64,000 nucleotides of DNA from Dillenia suffruticosa (Eukaryota > Streptophyta > Magnoliopsida > Dilleniales > Dilleniaceae): positions 2,242,001 through 2,306,000 of the forward strand of contig JAVTVX010000002.1 of NCBI GenBank assembly GCA_033439265.1, in the 5' to 3' direction. A model generated the notes under the pieces. That model did not search any database, had not been told where the DNA came from, and worked only from the letters and a program-made list of their open reading frames with translations. Made by a program: the position numbers and the translations under genes. Numbering within the stretch: the first letter of the stretch is position 1; each line of letters starts with the position of its first letter. Shown here piece by piece: positions 35,362 through 46,315 of the stretch.

Positions 35362-36579
35362 TGATCCCATGCACAGATACTGTTTGCCATTCTTCTTACT
35401 TTTTTACTGATTATTAGTTCTATTTTCTGTATGCTTGAAGAGGAAGAATACAAATATAGCGTGCCTTGTTTTGTATGCTTTCCTGCGTGTTTTACTTGGT
35501 ACAGTGGCTTTTATTATCGATAAAAGGTTTGTTTGCTCATCTACTCTTTGTTGGATTGGATTTGTTAGCATAATTGATAATTTTGACTTAAATCCTTAAT
35601 TTTTTTTTCTCTCTCGAGTTTCTATAACGTGATTTAGTGAGAAACTTATCATTTATTCTCTCCCCCCCCCAAGGTGTCACTAAGCTACACAATATAGCTC
35701 TTTTTCCCCATTTGTTAATCTCCCGATCTATTTCAAGTAAACCTACTTCAAGAATCACATGACCCTGCTCTTACTCTTCTTTAACAAAATTATTTTCATT
35801 AAATTGAAGGATTATTACTTCCGGATAATTTTCAAGTATGCAATGATAAATTTGTTAGATATATGTAATAATTCATAATTATGCACTCAATAAAATTAGG
35901 GCACAAATCTATTTGAATCAAGTTCATTATATAAATTAAATTAAACTAGCAGGTGATAAACACACGGCGCAGTGTGTATGAAAAAAAATAGTTAAAAAAA
36001 TTATAATTTGTTAAATTTATAATATAATTATCAAATTATGAATAGTATAATCTAAAACATTAAACTTTTGATTGTAATAAATTGTTTTGACAATTTTAAA
36101 ATAGATTTAGAAGTTTTTAAACTTTTGGGATAAAAACTATTTTCCCTTAGAAAAATTTATTTGAAATTCTACTGATAGTGTCATAAAAAATTGATACAGT
36201 TTAGGGACAAATCGATTTCAATAAGAAAACATCTAAGTTTTACCTTTGAGATTCATATTGCCAAAACATGTTCAAATACAGAGTTTCAAAAGAATATCTA
36301 AATTTCAAAAGTAAAGTGGCAGGTGTAAATGGTAAACAAGTACTAACTAGGGACGTATACAGGTTTAGACAACTTTTTGACTTCTTTAGAGAGATATAAC
36401 ATGTTGATCATGTGAAAATATGACCACATCAATTAACTTTTTTCTTTTATTCTTAGATTTGTTATTTTCCCCACGCGGCATACAAAGATGCAGATTGTAT
36501 TTTTTCGTTATATAAATAGTTGTTAGATTTATAATTATCTCAATATTTGAATTACAAATAGCTTTATAACATTCTGAAC
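35362..36579. other. 3' flank of FQR1 and AT-rich spacer
   Basis: The first ~150 bp are probably the 3' untranslated region. The rest is AT-rich and no feature was recognised before the A-rich array. Confidence 0.5.
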
Positions 36580-38930
36580 AAAATATTTGAATAAAAAAAA
36601 ATTGGGTGAAAAAGTAAAAAAAATGAAGGATTTAAATAAAAAAAAAAGTAACCCGAAGTGGGGCAAAAAAAAAGAAAAAAGGAAAAACCGATATCAAAAA
36701 AACCGACATACGACTTAAAGGCAAAAAAAAGATGAAGGACTATGGTCTAAAAATAAATGGAAAATACGTGGACATCATGATTCTATGAACAGTAAGGCCT
36801 ATCGGTGTTGGGCCAAAAAAAAAAAAAACCTGGGATAAAAAAAAAAAGAGGAAATATTTGAACTAAAAAAAAAAGTCCCAAAATATAAAAAAAGGAAGGA
36901 CCTAAATAAAAATAAAAAACAGCTCCAAAGTGGGGCCCAAGAAAAAAAAGGGGAAAAACCTATTAAAAAAAAACTAAATACTTACGAGCAAAAAAAAAAC
37001 AAGGCCAAAAAATAAAAAAGGAAGGATATGAATGAAAAAGGATCCAAGCGAAAAAAACCGGGGTAAAAAAAGGGAAATACTAATAAAATTAAGGTCCCAA
37101 AAAAGGGAAGGACCCAAATGAAAAAATAAAAAATAAAAAACACCGCCAAAGTGGAGCTCACGAAAAGAAAAGGCGAAAACCTACGACAAAAAGACAAAAA
37201 ACTCAAGAGAAAGAAAATTGATCAGAAAAATAAAAAGAAAAATGATCTAAACAAAAAAAAAAAACCTAAACGAAAAAAAAAGAAGCACCTAAATGGAGAA
37301 AAAAAGGACCTAAAAAAGGGTAATAAAAGAAGGAACGACCCAAATGAACAAAAAAAAAAAAAGAAAATCAGCATCGAAGTAAAAAACCTATATAAAAAAA
37401 AAAAGATGAAAGACTTAAGGGCCAAAAAATAAATTGAAAAAGGATGTGAAAAAAAAAGAGCTAAATGGAAAAAAAAAAGTACCCAACTAATAAAAAAAGG
37501 TGTGACTGGCCACATATAGGTCATGTAAGAGGAAAAACAAAAGCCGTACCAAAGTGGAGCCTAAATAAAAAAGAGAAAAGAAGAAAAACTTAGGTTAAAA
37601 AAAAAGGATGAAAGACTTTAAAGGCAAAAAAATGGGTTAAGAAAAAAAGGAAGAATTTGAATAAAAAGAAAGGACTTAAGCGGAAAAAAAATGACCTAAA
37701 TGAAAAAAAAGTACCCAAATGAAAAAAAAATGGGTGTGGCAAGTCTTATGTTGAAAAAAGATGAAGGACGTAAAGGGTCAAAAAATCGAACAAAAAAATA
37801 AAATGAGGAAGAACTTGAAAAAAAAAAGACCTAATTGAAACAAAAGAAGGATCTAAATGAAAGAAAAAGTACCCAAATGAAAAAAAAGGGGTGGTCATGG
37901 ACTACTCTCTCGGTCATTTTTCTTTTATATTTAGTAGCATGGTGTGTATTGTGAAAAGAAACGGTTAAAAATATTTACTTGAATGTACTCAAATTTAGAG
38001 TTTTAAAGGGATATCTAAGTCTTAAAAAAAATTTTGGTTTGAAAATATAGACAATCATCTGAGAGCGTAAGAATTCTGTTAACAATAATATATAATATAT
38101 TTGTCGATAAAAAAAGTCAAAAAAAAAAGAAAGGAATGATCTGAATGAAAAAAATATGATCTAAAAATAAAGGAACGATGATCCGAGAGTGTTAGAATTT
38201 TCTACGAATAGTAACACCTAAGGGATAACCATCCTAAGGCGTAAGAATTATCTGTGAACAAAAATGCCTAAGAAAAAAATCGGGTCAAAAAAAGAGAAAG
38301 GATCAAATAAAAAAAAACTATGGCCAAAAAATAAAGATGAGCAGTGTTGGAAACCTTCTTAGAACAGTAAATCCAAAGAAAAAAATTGAGTCAAAAATGA
38401 GAAGAATAAGGATCTGAATGAAAAAACAGGGGTCAAAAAATAATGGGAGTAGGCACGTCCACATTTTTGCGAATGAGAAAAAAATGGTCCAAGAAAAGAA
38501 GAGGAAGGATCCAAACGAAAAAAAGGAAAAATAGCTGTGACCTAAAAGTAAAAGGAATATCATCGAGGGGCGTAAGAAATCTTCTGCGAACAGTAACATC
38601 CAAGGAAAAAAAAAACGGGTCACAAAAAAAGAGAACAAAGCATACAACAGGAAAAAAAAAAAAAAAAAATCCAGAAATAAAAAACAAAAAAGGGGCACTC
38701 GGCTGAACAGTGAAAAGTGAAAAATAAAAAAAGACCAGAATAAAAACAAAAAAGGGAGAAAAAAGAAAAAAAAAACAGAAAAAAGGAAAAAAAAAAAACC
38801 CAAAAAACAGCACCCGGCTGACCCCAAAAAAAAAAAGAATAAAAACCAGAAAATAAAAAAAAAAAAGAAAAACCTAGAAAAAAGGAAAATAAAACCAGAA
38901 AAAAAAGGCACTTGACTAAACAGTGAACAG
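36580..38930. repeat. A-rich, pyrimidine-poor degenerate tandem array
   Basis: About 2.35 kb in which the plus strand is dominated by runs of A separated by short G-containing words. It is not a simple homopolymer: recurring words include CAAAGTGGGGCCCAAG (near 36651, 36920, 37141, 37369, 37543), GATGAAGGAC-TTAAAGGCAAAAA (near 36730, 37405, 37606, 37755) and GCGTAAGAA-TCT-GCGAACAGTAA (near 38060, 38190, 38237, 38344, 38570). The spacings are roughly 170-270 bp in the first part, so this looks like decayed satellite-like units. The lysine-rich (37151-37432) and phenylalanine-rich (38318-38953) frames are composition artefacts. Function unknown. Confidence 0.7.
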
Positions 38931-39037
38931 TGAACGGTGAACACTACCGGCACATGCTGGTCACTTGAAGGACGGCCACACCCAAACCGCTTTCACTTTT
39001 TCACACACACACACACACACACATGTGTGTGTATATA

Positions 39038-39075
<38 letters not shown>

Positions 39076-39345
39076 AAGAAGAATATGAATTAAAAAAAAA
39101 ACTTAGGGTCAGAAAAAAAGCATCGAAACGACCACACTTTTAAGTATTTTTTTATATTACATATTACATGCAAATATATAGAATATTTAGAAATATAGAT
39201 AAAAAATTAAAAGAGAAGGAATACGAATAAAAAATAAAAAAAGATGATAGACTTAAATAAAAAAAAAAAAAAAAGGATCTGAACGTAGTAAAAAGGTCTA
39301 AAAAATATGGATGAAAAAAAAGGATCAAGTGGGGGGGGGGGGCTG
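38931..39345. repeat. array edge: duplicated TGGTCACTTG segment and (AC)n(GT)n(TA)n microsatellite
   Basis: GCTGGTCACTTGAAGGACGG with a following CACACCCAAA (38955-38990) recurs as GCTGGTCACTTGCTTGGACG with CACACCTAAA (39340-39375), bracketing about 350 bp. Between them is a compound microsatellite (39003-39078) of AC, then GT, then TA units whose AC and GT halves are complementary and could form a hairpin or cruciform. Confidence 0.65.
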
Positions 39346-39375
39346 GTCACTTGCTTGGACGATCACACCTAAACT

Positions 39376-40478
39376 CCTTTTAAATTTATACTTGAACTAA
39401 ATTAAATATTCTTACTATAATTTTAAAAAGTGAATATGAATCTTGCATAAAACTTCTAGGTATGATTTTATTGAGGGAGAGAATCTTGAACAAGACAGGT
39501 CTCCGTATTTTCATTGGAAGAATGGGATTTGTATGATTTAGGCTGGGCATGGGAGAAGTATGTTGCCAACGTTTGGCATACGCCGGTGGAGTGGAGAGGT
39601 CATACTCTTGATAAATCCCTTTAGGTCAATATATTTTTTTGTTTAATTACTGTAGTGGTCGTAGTCTTATGGGTGTGTGTGTCCGGGTGGGGGCAGAAAA
39701 AGTTTGACGTGCGACCGCAACACTACTCAATTTACTATTATTTTCCCTTACAATACCAAATGTAGAAAAAAAAAAAAAAAGAAAAGAAAAAAACCCTATT
39801 TAGATAAGATTCGGATGGTTTGCTTGGAGAAACCAAATTTGATATTTTATATATTACACCTGAAACACACAACACAGGCCAACGGCGTTCTCATCTCATA
39901 AGTTCGTTTGCGAAATTTTTTGACCTATCAATATCTTATAACCAATTTTATTATCTTGACTAATTTGATTCGAATTAACTATCTAACATGTTAGGAAATA
40001 AATTTCCGTGCCTTTTTTTTTTTAAAGAGATTTCGGTATCTTTTCCATTATACTAACAAAAGGTTGATGGGAGTGCCGATTGCACCCAACTTCATCTATA
40101 GGGTTTGGGTGTACAAGTGAATAAGATTTTTTTTTATTATTTTTTTTTGTTTTCACCGATCGATATCCAGATTGTGTCAACTATTCGATCCAAGCATTGT
40201 AGAGTCCATTGTGGGATTAACTTTTTTAGATTCTTTTTTTTATTTTTAATATTTAAACTTAATATATTTAATTAAAAAAGCGAAGTGTATGATTATTCAA
40301 TCCAAAGTTTGGTTAAGCGAATAAGATTATATTCAAACAAGTAGTCTAGAAAATGATACTTTCGAAGAAATATCTATTTCTTGAATATATGCTATAATTA
40401 CCTCTGGCCAATCGGTTCAAAAATCACTTAAAAAAACTAAGGATGAAAAGTCGATGCTTACAAAAACCAGTCAAGTTG

Positions 40479-40515
<37 letters not shown>

Positions 40516-41131
40516 AAATTCTATTTCTTTTCGAATCTGGTAAAATCTTATTAAAGTTGATAATGATTAGTCTGTTGTCAAACTAAAGGAGTTTATTAGT
40601 ATATATTAATCTTCTTTACTTTTGTTCTTTTCTTTGCCTTAAACCATAATATTTCTCCCTCAAATTTTGAAAGAGTACATTAAAAGTGAAAGTAAAGGTG
40701 AGCATGAGGGGGTCATATCCTTTCTTTACATAATTTGTTGTAATCTATACAACCATAGCTGAGCAATGTCTAGACCAGATAAAGCGTCCCAGCCTCCCCC
40801 CCCCCCAAAAAAAAACCCTATATGAAGTGGGGGTTTTTCAAAAGAGATTACTAGGAATATAAAACAAATCATGACATTGCTGGTTAAGAAAGTAAGAAAT
40901 TTTATGATATTCTTGTACAAAGACAAGAAGTTGAGGCTTTTATTTTCAAATCTGTGCATAAGTGGTGGGGACATTGTTTGCTCTATGATGAGGTTTTAAG
41001 AATTAAACTGGGAACAAATATCTAATACACAATGATTAGTGAAAATTCAGGCAATATAATGATGATAATTTTTCCCATGGTTTTTCCACAATCATGTTGA
41101 ATGAACAAAATTCCATGGCTAATCCCATTGT

Positions 41132-41203
<72 letters not shown>

Positions 41204-42226
41204 GCCAATGGATTGTCAACTAAGTGGCCATTAGATGATAAGCACAAAAGCATGGGGTGATAGCTCCTCCCCATTACATCCTCTCTAATTCCTAAATACT
41301 AAAAAGAAAAAAATAAAAATAATCACAATACTAAAACCCTAAAAGGAGCCTTGTGTTGTGGGTCACTCTCTGACTTCCACTAACATATTCCAAACATATA
41401 AACAATGCAAAAGTAAGATTTCTAATCAAACCAGGCTTCCCCACACTCGCTCGCTCACTCCTATTCAAGGAATTCAATTATTCCCCTTCATTTTTCTTTT
41501 CTCATACTCACTTTTTTCTCACTTAAACTAAAGATAGTGCCTTCTCTCTATTCACATATAGCAAACAACCAACAAAAAGTAGCTCTCTTTATCTTCCTTG
41601 GTTCTATATTTGGGCACTAACAACAAACCTTGTCTAAACTAACCCCCAAAAGAACTATTCTCTAAACAATATAAATCCAATTACTATAATCATGATATTC
41701 AAACTATTACAACAGAGAGAACATTCGATTTAGACTAAACCCTAATCTCGGCCAAACTTGAATCATTTTGCTAGCAAATAATCCAACATCGAGGCCATTG
41801 ATGATTTGGCTTCTTCCCTATTGGAAAATACCCATCTCATCGGCTGGGATGTCATAAAAGCCAAAATTTTCTCTACTCTATTTATATATTATTGTGTAGT
41901 AATCTAGCAAAATAGACAGACCGACAAACCAACTTAAGCCCTAGGAAAATAAAGACCATTCTAGTTATGAAAAAATAATTGTTCTCATAGCTATTTTGCT
42001 TTTTCAATTCCAAATCTCTCTTCTTCTTTTTTTCCTCATGTTCTAGCTTATTTTGGGGGGGGGGGGGGGACTAGTACAGTAGTTATTTTTCACAAATTTA
42101 TGTAATGATCTTATCATACCAAACTTGGCTAGGCTATGATAAGAAGATACATAATTTACATAAAATAAGAATTAATGTGCTGTCTTGTCCCAAATGTCAG
42201 TGTAGCTTCTTTTTATCACTTGAAAT
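39376..42226. other. spacer with three simple repeats
   Basis: No gene recognised. Simple repeats are (TA)n at 40483-40511, (GA)n at 41135-41200 and a 15-base G run at 42055-42069. The final several hundred bases should include the 3' untranslated region of the bHLH gene. Confidence 0.6.
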
Positions 42227-44589
42227 CTATCTGAAAGTTCCTCCGAATGTAGGAGTCCAAAAATCAACAGTAGTCTCATGTGTTACCGGAAAAGTGCTCG
42301 ATAGTGGCACCAGGCATAGCCCTCGGCTTCGAAGATCTTGCTTAGGTCCTTCTGGATCTTTTGATTTATCAGAGTGCTGCGTATAACATGTTAACACTAC
42401 TCAATCAAAACTACTTTACGAGAGAGAGGGGAGCATACAGTCGTTTATGATTTTAATAAAGTTTGGAAGAAGGGATATTGAGAATTTCTTACAAGCTGTT
42501 GTTGTATGGAAGCTCCACTTTTCATGTATGGAGTGCTCAAAACCTGATAAATATAAACATAAGAAAAGATGTATCAAAAATAGTTTTGTTTTTTTTCCCC
42601 TCTTTTTCTTCTTCTTGCCAATATTTGTAATATGTACATGATTAATATGGCATAGTAATTATTACTGTAACAACTGGAAGAGGAAAGTTGATAACGAATT
42701 TATTTAACTTACACTAACTTGTTCATGGAGGAACTTGATGTATTCAATAGCTTCAGACAGCACTGAGGCTGTATCGGTCTGTGAAAGAGAGAGAGAGAGA
42801 GGTAAACATGCATGATGATTCAGAAGAAAATATAAAATTCAAAAACAAAATCATGAGAATTTCGCGCTATGTTCTTCAAGTGATGATCAACAAAGCAAAA
42901 TGATAAGATTTTACGATTTTAGTTGTTTTACCTTTCCGAAAGGGGAAACTAATTGTTGAAGTGCAGTGATTCTGTCCCCCATCTTCTCTTTCCTCACCTA
43001 AGAGAGAGATAATGATCGACAAAGTGTGGATGAATTATAATAAATGTTTATGGAAAAAAGGAAATAAAGTGAAGTTTTTTCAAAATCTGCACAATAGATC
43101 AAATGGGTTTTTTTCTGAACTCAAAATGGGGTACCTTAAAAGCTGGCAAAGTTGATGAGGTTTCATTGCGCGGCCTTTTAGCCGTTGAGGGTTCAGTGCT
43201 ACTACTTTTCTTTGACACAGTGCTTGATTCCCGGACTTCTAAGATATTCTGTACACATAAAAGAAATCAATATATGAATGTTTCATGATTAATGCTAAAA
43301 AAAAAAGAACCTAAGTGATCATTATTATGTGCACAAGCTAACATAAAAATTAAATAAGAAAATTTATAAGATAATGAACTGCTAATTCTAAGCCATCTGT
43401 AGTGGTAGGTCTTCAATTTGAAGTGTTTTTCTTATGTTTGAGAAATAAGAAGTGCATGAAATAATTAAAGAAGAAAAAATATTTACCTTTGATTTATCAT
43501 CAAAGCTTGGAGTGGAGAACTGCGATTGCAAGGATGGGAAAAAGCCGGGTCGGATATCAACATTTGTGGCGGCAGTAGTGGCTGATGCATTCCAATAAGG
43601 TGTGTTGTTGGAGAAGTGTAATTGATTGAGAGATGATGGTTGTTGCTTTGGAGGTGAAGTCTTCAAAAATTGAGGAAACTTAGACCAAGAAGGCATTAGT
43701 ACTTCACTATTAGAACTCATCCCATAACCTCCTTGGTATTGATAATTATTCAACGGTGTTCTATTCTCAAAAGGAGATTGTTGTTGTCTTTGTGTTTGAT
43801 GTTCAGATCCCAACAATCCTTGCAATATACTTGACGGGTTTCCTACATAAACTCCGGCCGAATCCATTTGAAAACTTGTTGCAATATTGCCTTGAATGTT
43901 ATTCATTGTGTTGCTTTGTGAATTATATTGATGTTGTTGTTGTTCATCCAAAGAAAACCCTCGCGACGATGGATGCCTCCATTGAACTTGATGATGATGA
44001 TGATCATGAGGAGCTACCATATCACTCTCTTGTTGAAAATTTGTGCTAGATGAACTCAAATCTTCTTGAAGCATTGATCTATAACTACTCTCACTTTTTC
44101 CTCCACGACTAGATCCAAAAAAATTTAAAAAAAAACTCAAAATAAGCAAATCATAATTTTCCCACATCACAAATTCTACCATTATAATTATGTCACATAC
44201 TAGTGTTAAGTGCCCTTAAAATTATAAAAACAAAAGAGGAAAGTTCAAAAGATATGAAGATATACTTACATTAAAGTTTGGTTCCAATCAATTCCTTGAC
44301 AAGAGAGTCCTAAGCCCATAATTTGCAAGTTGTGATCAGTGATTACGCTACTTGCATCGGTGTTGCTAGCCGAATTATCTTGGCTATTAACCATGGAAGT
44401 AGTAGACACAGAAGATGAATCAATAGTAGCAGACCTATCACCTTGCTGCCATCCAAAATTTTGAACATTGATGTTTAGTACTGTTGAGGAAGATGAAGAA
44501 GTGGGTGGTGATGATCCGCTATTATAGCGATTTCGAGATGTATCCCACCAGTTCACACTGCAGATTCCTGTCTGAAATTCATCAGCCAT
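42227..44589 (-). CDS. bHLH transcription factor, bHLH112/bHLH123-like (7 exons, 462 aa)
   Basis: Exons on the minus strand are 44589-44270, 44108-43487, 43248-43135, 42997-42932, 42778-42713, 42543-42493 and 42376-42227, all GT-AG with compatible phases; the total is 462 residues. The N terminus MADEFQTGICSVNWWDTSRN, the Gln/Ser-rich middle, the domain KRPRNETSST...[46 protein letters not shown] (about 335-396) and the C terminus FWTPTFGGTFR are all family signatures. Exons 4 and 5 are the two conserved 66-nt bHLH exons. The basic region lacks the His-Glu-Arg triad of E-box binders, typical of this atypical subgroup. It is a nuclear protein; relatives regulate stress response or root and flowering traits, and the exact role here is unknown. 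Confidence 0.92.
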
Positions 44590-44756
44590 GGCTATGAAGA
44601 CTACACACTTACAAGCACAAAGGCAACAACTTTTTTGATGTGTGGTGTATGCTTGTTTAATATTCTCTATAAGCTTCTTTTCTCTTCTTCTTTCCTTTTT
44701 TTCTCTCTTGTGAAATGTCTTCGAGATTCTTCTCTCTTTTGGGCTGTTCCCTTCTT

Positions 44757-44812
<56 letters not shown>

Positions 44813-44835
44813 TTTGTGCTATGGGGTTACATGAA
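44590..44835 (-). promoter_or_regulatory. 5' leader of bHLH gene with long (GA)n tract
   Basis: On the gene's coding strand, a (GA)n tract of about 52 bp (44759-44810) lies some 170 bp upstream of the ATG, in the expected leader/core-promoter zone. GA tracts can recruit BPC/GAGA-binding factors in plants. A TATA-like TATATATA occurs farther upstream near 44868-44876 (plus-strand coordinates). The start site is not determined. Confidence 0.5.
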
Positions 44836-45263
44836 ATGATGAAGGACGATTCGCTACTTCTCACTCTATATATATTCTATGTGAAAAACGATTTGGGTGC
44901 GCACGAATGTAAGAAATTGGTTTGACATTTCGAAGGGTTTTGATTAGACAAGGGAGGAAAGGTCATTTTGAAATTGAACTCCATTCTTCTAATTAATTAC
45001 TATTATCTTCTTTAATTCTAGTCATTTCATTTGTTATATTTATATATATAATCCATTCATTTATTTTTTTTCTTTAATTCAATCAAGGACTAGAAAAATC
45101 AAAACATAAAGTCATACTTTTGGTTCTAAAATATAAGGCCAACCTTAATAAATTAGAATTTTTAAACCCTATCAACTTTATGTAAATTTTCATCCTGGAG
45201 TTATAAATATACACATATATATATCAAGTAATACGTTTATATGGATACTCGGTACGTATATGA

Positions 45264-45302
<39 letters not shown>

Positions 45303-46266
45303 CTGGTAAATATAGATGGCTTCATCAACAAAATTTTTGGCTGGCCAAAGCTAAATATCTTGCATTCCACAGGGTACCATTCTCAAATGAATCTCTTGGT
45401 AGTGGGTGAGATCAAGTGAGTGAAAACCGAATATACAATATATTAGAAAAATAGTGGGAATGTCAAACTGAACGTTGATCATGTGAATTTGTGGAGTAAA
45501 CACTTGTAGACTACTACACTACCATGAATTGAAAGGACATACAATATAAACATACAGTCCCCACCATTGACCGAGAATCAAATCACCAGGAAAAATATCT
45601 CAGGAATTTCGCTTCGGGACAGATTTCTTATTTGTTCATGTAGCAACAAAAATATCTTCGATCAAAATATATGGCTGTCATCCATATACCTCAAACGTAT
45701 GAACTATTGCCAAGTAAGATGCCCCATGATTTTCATTCTGGCATCTGGTAATTCTCGCGTTGACCTAAGAGGGATTGGTTTGTGTTTAGCATGTGTCATA
45801 AGTCAAGTTAGGCCACCTCTTACCACCCCATCACATGCCAATTTTTCTAAATATATGTATGTATAATTCAGTAGCATGAGTCGATCCAAGTGGAGTAGAT
45901 GCATCATATGACCCTTCACATGTTTCCTTTTGAAGGGAAAAAATCATTTCTTTGAAAATTGATATCTATTATTTTTACTCTCAAACTCCTGTTTGGATAT
46001 ATAAATCATCTGATCTGAAATAGCAAAAGATTAATATATATTTTCTATTTCACATAAAGTATTTTTCTTCGGACAAAAATGTCAAAAATTTTTCTACTAT
46101 TTAGAAATCTTATTGTAAGTTATTAATTTTGATAAATTTTTACAAAGTTTGTTAGTCTACCGGTAAGAGTTTTTTTTAATTAAATACATTTTCTTAGCAG
46201 CCAGATAATCTAAATAAAGAGAAAATATTTTCAGAAAAAAGATTGAACCATAGGTTATACAAAATC
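44836..46266. other. upstream spacer of bHLH gene
   Basis: AT-rich, with an (AT)n run at about 45268-45301. The 99-codon frame at 45567-45866 has no recognised domain. Confidence 0.5.
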
Positions 46267-46315
46267 CTAAAAACTATATATTTTTTTTTTTGGTGGAACT
46301 AAAAACTATATATTT
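46267..46315 (-). mobile_element. tiny TTCCACC-poly(A) insertion with perfect 17-bp duplication
   Basis: CTAAAAACTATATATTT occurs at 46267-46283 and at 46299-46315. The 15-bp insert between them reads TTCCACC plus eight A on the minus strand. It has the same form as the insertion at 22071-22118, in the opposite orientation. Confidence 0.75.

Noticed and set aside
37151-37432. Open frame for a very lysine-rich protein
   Set aside because: It lies wholly within the A-rich array; codons are nearly all AAA/AAG because of base composition, and no upstream signal or domain is present.
38318-38953. 211-codon minus-strand frame rich in Phe and Leu
   Set aside because: It is the complement of the same A-rich array; hydrophobic runs follow from TTT codons and do not form plausible membrane segments.
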